DNA of 64,000 nucleotides, taken from contig BDDD01000874.1 in the NCBI GenBank assembly GCA_001972305.1, forward strand, positions 63,847-127,846. Reading direction: 5' to 3'. The notes beneath the pieces were generated by a model. It saw only the letters and a program-made list of their open reading frames with translations, did not search any database and was not told where the DNA came from. Made by a program: the position numbers and the translations under genes. This stretch comes from Cephalotus follicularis (taxonomy: Eukaryota; Streptophyta; Magnoliopsida; Oxalidales; Cephalotaceae). Below are positions 25,669-36,200 of the stretch, piece by piece. Positions within the stretch are counted from its first letter, which is position 1; every line of letters begins with the position of its first letter.

Positions 25669-27258
25669 CGTTTCAACGTTTCTTTTTCCAAACAGTTCAA
25701 AAGAATCCTTATAAGTTGTTTTGTACTGGTTTCGGGGTCAAATTTGCGTTCGAGATCGTTTAGTGCGTCAATTTTTGTTTTTATATCTCTAGGGGCGTAA
25801 TCGTAAATTTTAAAAATTCATTTTCAGTCGTTTCAACGTTTCTTTTTGCAGACAGTACAAATGAATCATCGTATGTTGTTTGCCACGATTTCAGGGTCAA
25901 ATTTGCGTTCTGAGAACTTTTAGTGCGTTAATTTATCGTTTTTACATCTTCAGGGGCGTAATCGTAAATTTTAAAAATTCATGTTTTAAGTCGTTTCAAC
26001 GTTTTTTTTCAGACAGTTCAAAGGAATCCCCATAAGTTGTTTGCAATTATTTCAGGGTCAAATTCGCGTTCCGAGAACGTTTAGTGTGTCAATTCATCGT
26101 TTTTATATTTCTAGGGGCGTAATCGTAAATTTTGAAAATTCATGTTTTTAGTCGTTTCAACGTTTCTTTTTACAGACAGTACAAATGAATCATCATAAGT
26201 TGTTTACCATGATTTCGGGGTCAAATTCGCGTTCCGAGATCTTCTAGTGCTTTAATTTATCGTTTTTATATCTCTAGGTGCGTAATTCTAAATTTTGAAA
26301 ATTCATGTTTTAAATCGTTTCAACGTTTCTTTTTGCCGACGGTTCAAAGGAATCCTCCTAAGTTGTTTGCACTGATTACGGGGTCAAATTCGCGTCCGAG
26401 ATCGTTTATTGCGTCAATTTATCGTTTTTATATCTCTAGGGGCGTAATCGTAAATTTTGAAAATTCATGTTTTAAGTCGTTTCAACCTATTTTTTTGCAG
26501 ACAGTACAAATGAATCGTCGTAAGTTTTTTGTCACGATTTCGGAGTCAAATTCGCGTTCCGAGGTCGTTTAGTGCGTTAATTGATCGTTTTTATATCTCT
26601 ATGGCGTAATCGTAAATTTGAAAATTCATGTTTTCAGTCGTTTAAACGTTTCTTTTTGAAGACAGTTCAAAGGAATCCTCATAAGTTGCTTGCACTGATT
26701 TGGGGGAAAAATTCGCGTTCCGAGATCGTTTAGTACGTCAATTTATAGTTTGTATATCTCTAGGGGCGTAATCGTAAATTTTGAAAATTCATGTTTTCAG
26801 TCCTTTCAACGTTTCTTTTTGCAGACAGTTCAAAAGAATCCTCATATGTTGTTTGCACTGATTTCGGGGTCAAATTCGCTTTCCGAGATCGTTTAGTGCG
26901 TTAATTCATCGTTTTATATCTCTAGTGGCGTAATCGTAAATTTTAAAAATTCATGTTTTCAGTCGTTTCAACGTTTCTTTATGCAGATAGTACAAATGAA
27001 TCGTCGTAATTTGTTTGCCGCGATTTCGGGGTCAAATTCTCGTTCCGAGATCGTTTAGTGCGTTAATTTATCGTTTTTATATCTCTAGGGGCGTAATCGT
27101 AAATTTTGAAAATTCATGTTTTAAGTCGTTTCAACAGTTATTTTTGCAGGCTGTTAAAAGGAATCCTCACAAGTTTTTTGCACTGATTTCGGGGTCAAAT
27201 TCGAGTTCCGAGATCGTTTAGTGCGTTAATTTATCGTTTTTATATCTCTAGGGGCGTA

Positions 27259-30247
27259 TATTGCAGTTATAGTCATTGAAGAACTCCACCCATCGCCTCT
27301 GTCTCATGTTGAGCTCCTTCTGGGAAAACAGATATTTTAAGCTCTTGTGGTCAGTAAATATTTCAAACTGAGCTCCATAGAGATAATGCCTCCATTTCTG
27401 TAAAGCAAATACTATGGCAGCCAATTCGAGATCGTGTACGGGATAGTTTTCCTCGTACAGCTTCAGCTTCCTTGATGCATATGCAATCGCCCTACCATAT
27501 TGCATAAGAACGCATCCCAATCCTTTCCCAGAAGCATCAGTGTAGACAGTAAACCCCTCATTACCCTCAGGTAATGCTAGCACTGGAGCCGAAATCAACC
27601 GACTCTTCAATTCCTGGAATCTTGCCTCACAAGAATCATCCCACGCAAAACTGGACTTCTTCTGAGTCAACTGTGTCAGTGGTGCAGCAAGTTTCGAGAA
27701 TCCCTCAATGAATCTGCGGTAATAGCCAGCCAACCCCAAGAAACTACGCACCTCCGCAACGTTCCTCGGTTGGGGCCAATCAACAATGCTCTCAATCTTT
27801 GAAGGATCCACTGACAATCCTTCACTCGACACGATGTGACCTAAGAACGTCACATGATCTAGCCAGAATTCGCACTTGCTGAATTTGGCGTACAGGTTTT
27901 CCTTCCGCAATACCTGCAATACAATCTGCAAGTGCTGCATGTGTTCCTCAACGCTCTCTGAGTAGATCAAGATGTCATCTAAAAATATCACAACAAACTG
28001 ATCAAGATAAGGTTAGAACACTCTATTCATCAGGCACATAAAAGCTGTAGGGGCATTCGTCAAACCAAACGGCAATATCAGAAATTTGTAGTGCCCATAT
28101 CTGGTTCGGAATGCAGTCTTCTCCACATCACCCTCTCGGATCCTCAACTGATGATAGCCTGATCTTAGGTCAAGCTTGGAGAACACAGTTGAGCCTTGCA
28201 ATTGATCGAACAATTCCTCAATATGTGGCAGAGGATATTTGTTCTTCACCGTCACTTGATTCAGCAGCCTGTAGTCAATGCATAGACGCATTGATCCATA
28301 TTTCTTCTTCACAAATAGAACCGGTGCTCCCCACGGTGATACACTCGGTCTGATAAAACCTTTGTCAAGGTAATCCTGCAATTGAACTTTTAACTCCTTC
28401 AATTCGGCAGGAGCCATTCGGTATGGTGCTCTAGATATCGGAGCAGTACCAGGCAATAACTCAATGCTGAACTCTATATCCCTCTCTGGTGGCAATGAAG
28501 TGGGTTCATCTGGAAATACATCAGGAAAATCACATACAACAGGCACTTGATCAATACTGGGCGTACCCTTCGTATGATCAATCACATACGCCAAATAGCC
28601 CTCGCATCCTTGCTTAAGATATTTCTGTGCTCGTGTATCTGAGATAATCGGAGCAGTAGCATTCTTCTCTCCGATGAACTTGCATTCAGTCCCATCTTGC
28701 AAATAAAACGTCATCATCTTGTTGTAGCAATCAACACAAGCATGATGAGCATATAGCCAATCCATCCCCAAGATTACATCAAAATCACGGATAGATAATA
28801 CTATCAAGTCAGCGGTCAATTCAATCCCAGCTAACATGATTTCACAGTCCTTCATAACTGTATCAGATAAGAGACAAGTACCCGCAGGAGTACTCACTTC
28901 TAACACATATGGCAATCTAGAAGCAACACCATGCAACTTGCGAGCAAAACTAGATGCAATAAAAGAATGCGTTGCACCAGGGTCAATTAACACATGAGCT
29001 AATATACCAGATATATAAATGGTACCTCCCACAACAGTAGTAGATTCTGGCACATTATCTTTAGATAAGGTGTAGGCCCTACCTTTCATGATCCCTTTTC
29101 CGGTGTCCTTCCACGGTTGAGTTGCCGCAACACTACCACTCGCACCAGCACTCCCCTGTTGGCTGCGTGCTTGATCTCTCATCATCGGGCATTTATTAAG
29201 CATATGATCTTGCGATCCACATCTCAAACACTTCCCCATTTTCTTCCAGCATTCGGCCTCATCATGATTCTGACGGCCGCAAAAAGTACATCCACTTGCA
29301 TTTTGCTGACTGTTTCGGCCAGGTGTCCTTGATCGGTTGCGTCGAGACCCACCTTGCCCTATGTTATCAGACTTGTTTGACCTAGCAGGATTATTGCTTC
29401 CCTGCCCTTTTGACTGTACGACCCTCGATTGAGTAGCTCGAGACCGTTCTGTCCTTCTCTCATTAGCATCTTCTTCAAGAACCATCGCTCTCTCTGCAAC
29501 TTCAACAAAAGAAGTCAGCTGCAACATCAACAATTTGGATCTGATATTTGGTCGAAGGCCTTTCAGGAACTTCCGGATCATCCGTGACTCTCCCTCCACA
29601 AGATACGGCGTGTGTCTGGCCAGCTCTGTAAATCTGGTCTGGTATTGAGCTACCGTCATGTCTCCTTGACGTAGCTCCATTAGCTCTGTCTCCCATCTGT
29701 CACGCTCTATCTGCGGTACATAAGCATCCAGGAACTCGGACTGAAATCTGTCCCAAGTTCTGTTGAGTCCACGGGATTCCCATTTTGCTTCTGTTCTCTC
29801 CCACCAGTACGTCGCTTCGCCCCAAAGGCGGTACACAGCAAAACTGAGTTTCTGCTCATCGGTACAGTCTAGAGCAGTAAATATCTTCTCCAGATCTCTA
29901 ATCCATCGCTTAGCAGAAGTGGCATTCAATTCGCCATTAAAGGTCGGAGGATTCTATCGCATGAACCTCTCCAGATCTCGGCCAAATCCGCCTGCATGAC
30001 AAGCATCCGGTGCTGGATGATGTACCCGGTTAGTCTCATACATCTGCTGGATCTATTCCATATTGGCCGCATTCGCCTGCATCTGCTGTCGGAAAAGATC
30101 AGCCAGATTGTCAAAATTACTCCTCTCATCATAGACTGGAGGAACATTCACTCCTTCATTCATATGCGGAAAATTTTCAGGCACTGGCGGGGCATTGAAT
30201 TCTTCGTTGGCTCTACGCCTTCCCCTTCGTCCTCTTCTTGGATCCAT
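27259..30247 (-). pseudogene. Broken gag-pol polyprotein of the Ty3/Gypsy element
   Basis: One frame of about 996 codons runs from the ATG at 30247 (MDPRRGRRGRRRANEEF) to the satellite junction. It is interrupted by TAG at 30053-30055, TAG at 29954-29956 and TAA at 28013-28015, with no frameshift. Numbering from that ATG: the Gag core spans about 100-260 ([14 protein letters not shown]); two CCHC zinc knuckles lie at about 320-333 and 340-353; protease has its active-site motif DPGATHSF at about 422, with DPG in place of the usual D(S/T)G. RT runs from about 580, with the [10 protein letters not shown] aspartate near 693 and FLDD at 755-758. RNase H has TDAS (D904), ELAA (E941) and TDHKSL (D966). 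The frame ends at NDYNCNI, just before the usual last RNase H aspartate. Integrase is missing. Gag would package RNA; RT and RNase H would make cDNA in the particle. Overlapping frames on the other strand are shadows. Confidence 0.94.
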
Positions 30248-30335
30248 TTAGTTTCCTATATGGAACGACAAAAATCATTAGGAAACATTTCATTAATTTC
30301 CTAGAAACTTATCCCAGCTAGCATATATGGAATAT

Positions 30336-30347
30336 GCTCTGATACCA
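30336..30347 (-). promoter_or_regulatory. Primer-binding site for initiator tRNA-Met
   Basis: The minus strand reads TGGTATCAGAGC three bases after the LTR end (GTGTGACA, then GCA). This matches the 3' end of plant initiator tRNA-Met, the standard minus-strand primer of plant Ty3/Gypsy and Ty1/Copia elements. It fixes the element's orientation and one LTR boundary. Confidence 0.95.
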
Positions 30348-31393
30348 TGCTGTCACACCCCGTTATTTCGGTACTTTCGTTAAGACGAGCATATATGGTG
30401 ATATCAGTATTAAACATACATTCCAGCATTTCATTCAACAGAAAATAACAATATGCGGAAGCAGTCAATAAACCGGAATGTACAAAAATTACAAGTCATC
30501 CGCACGCATCCCATACTACGTGCGGTACAATCAAATTTATCCTTAACATAAGGAATATAGTCAGAAAACGAGGTATGATTCGTTCGTTCATTACAACTCA
30601 ATACAGTACGTAAATAACAACCTTAAAAGATAAAAGAAGCTCTCCCAAAGCTTCAGCAGCAGGTTCCGAGTGTCCTTGCTTAATCTGTAATGGTAGGGGT
30701 TAGCCGTTGTCCTCACTTGGCTAAGCAGGAAGATAATGTATGCAGAGGAATATATGGATGCAATATGTATGACAGTTTATATCAAAATATCATTTAATAG
30801 CCAATATATGAGCAAACATGCCAAGTGGCCATAAACAGTTCATATGCAATAATACCGCACAAGGGTACAATCAATTCAATCAGTCGTTTGGGTGTCACAT
30901 GTCGCTAACTCCTAGCCCCCAACTGTGAACCACCTAACTATCACCCTACACTCCGAGAATGATAGAAAAGGTATCAGTTACTACCGGCGTTGGCGGGTAG
31001 TTTAACAGTAATTCTGCAATTGCAGACAGTAGGTGATACTCTGGCCAACTCCTGGCACCCAGAATCACATCCATAGTCAGTGATAGCCTCCATCACCGAA
31101 CTACGGCAGTAAGCATAGACAATCAATTCAATCAGTACAATCAGTAATAATATTACATATCTAATTTATATGCAATATCCAATGTTTTCTTTAGAAACAT
31201 ATATCAGTTCGGTAATCGTATATCTCATGTGAGGAAACGATATCAGTACAGTAGTGGTTTCCAGTTGAGGAAACAAAACAGTAGGTACCTCTCATGTGGA
31301 GGAAATCAGTAGTTCTTTTAACAATAACCGTTCTTTTGAAAATGATAGTACATTATCATGACTTTGTGCTCAAGTCCCATAAATGGTTTTAAT

Positions 31394-31850
31394 CTTGAAA
31401 CTATCAGTAGTAGTGGTGTTAATAGCACCAAACAGTAGGTATATACTAACATAAGTAGCATATATGGTAACATTAATCAAACAGTAATTCTTGTAGATAA
31501 TAACTTTCATTGAAAGTGGGTTTAAAACCATAATTTATGCATATAGCACATATCTTGTTCGATCATTGAAATATCAGTAAATAATGATGGTAATACATCA
31601 ATCAGTATGTATATACTAACATAAGTAGTATATGCAGTTACATTACACTAAAACAGTAGTTTTTATAATTCATAGCATTCACTTGAAATGGTGTTTAAGC
31701 CATAATTTGTGCATATAGCACATAATTCGTTCGATCAATGAAATTTCAGTAGTAATGATGTTAACTAACATCAAGCAGTATGTACCTTATAATGGTAACA
31801 CTTACAAATAAATAACAATGCAAAACAGTAGCAATTCAGTTGATGTTGTG
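31394..31850 (-). repeat. 171-bp tandem repeat inside the LTR
   Basis: Diverged direct repeats start near 31394, 31565 and 31737. Shared landmarks in register include ATATACTAACATAAGTAG (31441 and 31611), TGCATATAGCACATA and TTCGATCA. The third copy is partial, and weaker similarity suggests an older copy upstream from about 31223. Internal repeats in an LTR usually lie in U3 and may change promoter strength; that role is inference. Confidence 0.78.
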
Positions 31851-31867
31851 CAATTTCTGCCCAGAAC

Positions 31868-31937
31868 AGTCGCCTGCCCTCAAGAACCAGCCGACTGTTG
31901 GGTTGAGTAGTCGACTGCTTTCAATGGCAGTCGACTG
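31868..31937. repeat. GTCGAC word cluster 1 in the Ty3 LTR
   Basis: Four related words in 70 bp: CAGTCGCCTG, CAGCCGACTG, TAGTCGACTG (GTCGAC at 31910) and the perfect 10-bp palindrome CAGTCGACTG at 31928-31937. The first three look like decayed copies of the fourth. Confidence 0.85.
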
Positions 31938-32964
31938 GTTTTACCCAGAAATGCAGGCAGAACAGTTTATGTGTAGTGCAATTCAATGCCAAATCAGTTC
32001 AATGCAAGTAGAAATTAACATACATATAATGCATGATCATATCTTCCAAAACATAACACTATCCCTACCTCAATTTGCTATCCCAAGATCAATTGTGTGA
32101 TCTTACTCTTTAAAGCTTCCAAAGTCTTTTCCAAGCTTTCACCAATCAATTCTTTCAATCAAAGCAGTTCAATCTATGCATGCAGGTTATGGATACATGC
32201 ATCAGTTACAGAATGTTCAACATCCTTATGACACTCCAATCTATAGTAGATTTGGTCATTAGTTCATTAAGTTCAATCTAGCTCCCTTTTCCATATTCTC
32301 ATGTATGTTCAACTATCTCAATTCATAGTCTCTTAGTGAAAAGTAGGTGTGTATGTATATTCTTGAGTAATTCAGTAGCTTATTATACTGAACAACAACC
32401 TTCAATCAATTTAGAGATTAACATCCATTTACTTGAACCATAGCATCATTTCACATTAACTCCATTCCATTCTAGAATTTGTTAACTTAACCACATTAAC
32501 AGAGGATTAAACCTTCACCTAGACATATTACTGACAAATTACAGCAACAATAAGAAGCTCGAATCTGCACTTACCAGGAGGTGCTCAAGGCTTCACTTTT
32601 CCTTCTTTGAGCTTTAAACTCCAACCCTCCAATGCAAGCTCTCAAACAAATCCAGCAACAATTCCTTCCTCTTTTAGTGTTTAACAACACTCACAATCAG
32701 CTCATATTATGATGATATAAGCCCTTGAATTCGTCAGATTATAAAACTCCATTTTTCCATCATTTCCTTCTCTCTCACATGCACTTGTTTCTTACCCCTT
32801 TCCTCTTCTCAATGCTGCAGGTGCAGGTCTGTCATTGCAGAGCACATGCAAGGGTTATCTTTGCATGTCATGGACGTTTGTGCATGCCCCCGACACCTGT
32901 CCTTAAGCATGCCGCGCTCAAGCTCAGTCTTACACCTACACAGACACATGTTCTGTCGAATTTC

Positions 32965-33093
32965 CAATCGACTGGATCATGGGACAGTTGACTGTCCTCA
33001 ACACGCATCAGCCAGTCGACTGTTCCCCTGTGACAGTCGACTGCTCCTTCATAAGCCAGGCAGTCGACCTCTCCCCTGTGACAGTTGGCTGTC
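32965..33093. repeat. GTCGAC word cluster 2 in the Ty3 LTR
   Basis: About six related words: CAATCGACTG, CAGTTGACTG, CAGTCGACTG at 33013-33022, CAGTCGACTG at 33034-33043, CAGTCGACCT (GTCGAC at 33063) and CAGTTGGCTG. CCCCTGTGACAGT is also repeated, at about 33025 and 33075. On the element's own strand this cluster is near the LTR start, in U3. Confidence 0.85.
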
Positions 33094-33265
33094 AAGGCTG
33101 TTTTCAGGGTTCTTAAGTTCGATTTTCGCCAAAACGAACCTCCAATCATTCCAAACACATATATACACAGAAGAATATGATAATGGGACAATTAATTCAA
33201 TTAAAATGTATATTTATTATAACATTGGAAATCAATATTCATTAATTGAATTTGCAGTCATTACA

Positions 33266-36200
33266 TCTAGGGGCGTAATCGTAAATTTTTAAAATTCATG
33301 TTTTCAGTCGTTTCGACGTTTCTTTTTGCAGACAGTACAAATGAATCGTTGTAAGTTGTTTGCCGCGATTTCGGTGTCAAATTCGCTTTCCGAGATCGTT
33401 TAGTGCGTCAATTTATCGTTTTTATATCTTTAGGGGCGTAATCATAAATTTTAAAAATTCATCTTGTAAGTCGTTTCAACGTTTCTTTTTTAAGACAATA
33501 CAAATGAATCGTCGTAAGTTGTTTGCCGTGATTTCGAGGTCAAATTCACTTTCCGATACTTTTTAGTGCGTCAATTTATCGTTTTTATATCGCTAGGGGC
33601 GTAATCGTAAATTTTGAAAATTAATGTTTTCAGTCGTTTCAACGTTTCTTTTTGCAGACAGTTCAAAGGAATCCTCGTAAGTTGTTTGCACTGATTTCGG
33701 GGTCAATTCGACTTCCGAGATCGCTTAGTACGTTAATTTATAGTTTTTATATCTCTAGGGGCATAATCGTAAATTTTGAAAATTCATCTTTTCTGTCGTT
33801 TCAACGTTTCTTTTTGCAGACAATACAAATGAATCGTCGTAAGTTGTTTACCATGATTTCGGGGTCAAATTCGCTTTCCGAGATCTTTTAATGCGTTAAT
33901 TTATCGTTTTTATATCTCTAGGTGCGTAATTGTAAATTTTGAAAATTCATATTTTAAGTCTTTTCAACGTTTCTTTTTACAGACAGTTCAAATGAATCCT
34001 TTTAAGTTGTTGGCACTGATTTCGGGGTCAAATTCGCGTTCCGACATCGTTTAGTGCGTCAATTTATCGTTTTTATATCTATAGGGGCTTAATCGTAAAT
34101 TTTAAAAATTCATGTTTTCAGTCGTTTCAACCTTCTTTTTACAGACAGTACAAATGAATCGTCGTAAGTTATTTACGGCGATTTCGGGGTCAAATTCGAG
34201 TTCCGAGATCATTTAGTGCGTTAATTTATCGTTTTTATATCTCTAGGTGCGTAATCGTAAATTTTGAAAATTCATGTTATCAGTCGTTTCAACGTTGCTT
34301 TTTACAGACAGCTCAAAGGAATCCTCCTAAGTTGTTTGCACTGATTTCGGGGTCAAATTCTCGTTACGAGATCGTTTAGTGCGTCAATTTATCGTTTTTA
34401 TATCTCTAGGGGCGTAATCATAAATTTTGAAAATTACAGATAGTACAAATGAATCGTGGTAAGTTGTGTACCATGATTTCGGGGTCACATTCGTGTTCCG
34501 AGGTCTTTTAGTGCGTTAATTTATCGTTTTTATATCTCTATGTGCGTAATTGTAAATGTTTAAAATTCATATTTTAAGTCGTTTAAACGTTTCTTTTTAC
34601 AGACAGTTCAAACGAATCCTTTTAAGTTATTGGCACTGATTTCGGGGTCAAATTCGGATTACGAGATCGTTTAGTGCGTCATTTTATCGTTTTTATGTCT
34701 TTAGGGCGTAATCGTAAATTTTGAAAATTCATGTTTTAAGTCGTTTCAACGTTTCTTTTTGCAGACAGGACAAATGAATCGTCGTAAGTTCTTTGCCGAG
34801 ATTTTGGGGTCAAATTCGGGTTCCGATATCGTTTAGTGCGTTAATTAATCGTTTTTATATCTCTATGGGCGTAATCGTAAATTTTGGAAATTCATGTTTT
34901 CAGTAGTTTCAACGTTTCCTTTTGCAGACAGTTCAAAGGAATCCTCATAAGTTACTTGTACTGATTTCGGTGTCAAATTCGCGTTCCGAGATCGTTTAGT
35001 GTGTCAATTTATCATTTTTATATCTCTAGGGGCGTAATCATAAATTTTAAAAATTCATGTTTTAGGTCGGCTCAACGTTTCTTTTGGCAGACAGTTCAAA
35101 GGAATCCTCATAAGTTGTTTGAACTGATTTCGGGGTCAAATTCTCGTTTCGAGATCGTTTAGTGCGTCATTTCTCGTTTTTATATCTCTAGGGGCGTAAT
35201 CGTAAATTTTGAAAACTCATGTTTTAAGTCGTTTCAACGTTTCCTTTTGCAGACAGTACAAATGAATCGTCGTAAGTTGTTTGCTGCGATTTCGTGGTCA
35301 AATTCGCGTTCCGAGATCGTTTAGTGCGTTCATTTATCGTTTTTATATCTCTAGTGGCGTAATCATAAATTTTGAAAATTTATGTTTTCAGTCGTTTCAA
35401 CGTTTCTTTTTGCAGACAGTACAAATGAATCGTCGTAAGTTTTTTTCCGTGATTTCGGGGTCAAATTCGCGTTGCGAGATCGTTTATTACGTCAATTTAT
35501 CGTTTTTATATATTTAGGAGTGTAATCGTAAATTTTGAAAATTCATGTTTTTAGTCGTTTCGACGTTTCTTTTTGCAGACAGTACAAATGAATCGTCGTA
35601 AGTTGATTGCCGTGATTTCGGGGTCAAATTCGCATTCCGAGATCGTGTAGTGTGTTAATTTATCGTTTTAATATCTCTATGGGCGTAATCGTAAATTTTG
35701 AAAATTCACGTTTTCAGTCGTTTCAACGTTTCTTTTTGCAGACAGTTGAAAGGAATCCTCATAAGTTGTTGCACTTATTTCGGGGTCAAATTCGCATTCC
35801 GAGATCGTTTAGTGCGTTACATTATCGTTTTTATATCTCTAGGGGCGTAATCGTAAATTTTGAAAATTCATGTTTTCAGTCGTTTCAACGTTTTTTTTGC
35901 AGACAGTAAAAATTAATCATCGTAAGTTGATTGCCGTGATTTCAGGGTCAAATTCGCGTTCCGAGAACGTTTAGTGCGTCAATTTATCGTTTTTATATAT
36001 TTAGGGGTATAATCGTAAATTTTAAAAATTCATGTTTTCAGTCGTTTCAACGTTTCTTTTTGCAGACAGTACAAATGAATCGTCTTAAGTTTTTTTCCGC
36101 GATCTCGGGGTCAAATTCGCTTTGCGAGATCGTTTAGTGCGTTACTTTATAGTTTTTATATCTCTAGGGGCGTAATCGTACATTTTGAAAATTCATGTTT

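Larger units (their letters stand above)
22309..27258 (+). repeat. 163-bp satellite array, block 2
   Basis: Same monomer and orientation as block 1, about 30 copies. The ATTAATTG/GTCTCG block of block 1 is absent. It carries a rearranged monomer near 22785-22875 and a truncated one near 25658. It ends abruptly at TCTCTAGGGGCGTA (27258), where the Ty3/Gypsy element begins. Confidence 0.97.
27259..33265 (-). mobile_element. 3'-truncated Ty3/Gypsy retrotransposon (Tekay/Del-like chromovirus)
   Basis: Reading on the minus strand, the order is LTR (33265 to 30351), a 3-bp spacer, PBS, a leader of about 88 bp, then a single gag-protease-RT-RNase H frame from 30247. The frame is cut off at 27259 inside RNase H by satellite DNA. 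Integrase, chromodomain, polypurine tract and the second LTR are absent, so the copy cannot move by itself. A single fused Gag-Pol frame, an RT of the [20 protein letters not shown] type and a long LTR fit the Tekay/Del group; without the chromodomain this stays an inference. The satellite resumes at 33266 with TCTAGGGGCG. The left satellite ends in TCTAGGGGCGTA, so the flanks overlap by 12 bp rather than by a clean 5-bp target duplication. The missing end was therefore lost by a later deletion into another monomer. Confidence 0.92.
30351..33265 (-). mobile_element. 5' LTR of the Ty3/Gypsy element, about 2.9 kb
   Basis: On the minus strand the LTR begins TGTAATGACTGC at 33265 and ends GGGGTGTGACA at 30351, with TGT/ACA ends as expected, next to the PBS. 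Its length of 2915 bp is long but usual for Tekay-type elements. There is no partner LTR in the window, so its age cannot be estimated from LTR divergence. Short open frames within it (31840-32100, 32725-33292 and the overlapping minus-strand frame) resemble no protein I know and lie over repeat motifs, so I do not call genes. It holds a 171-bp tandem repeat and two clusters of GTCGAC words. Confidence 0.9.

Noticed and set aside
28111..30304. Plus-strand open frames and a short second minus-strand frame over gag-pol (28111-28353, 29117-29332, 29763-29999, 29996-30304, 29502-29696, 29926-30147)
   Set aside because: They overlap the well-supported Gag-Pol frame with its zinc knuckles, protease, RT and RNase H motifs, and their own peptides are low in recognisable features.
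30248..30335. A separate gene or upstream frame between PBS and gag ATG
   Set aside because: Only about 88 bp, no open frame of note; ordinary untranslated leader of the retroelement.
31840..33292. Open frames in the Ty3 LTR (31840-32100, 32725-32991, 32846-33292, 32868-33191)
   Set aside because: They lie over GTCGAC repeats and run into the satellite; peptides are Leu/Ser/His-rich with no known domain. LTR sequence explains the region.
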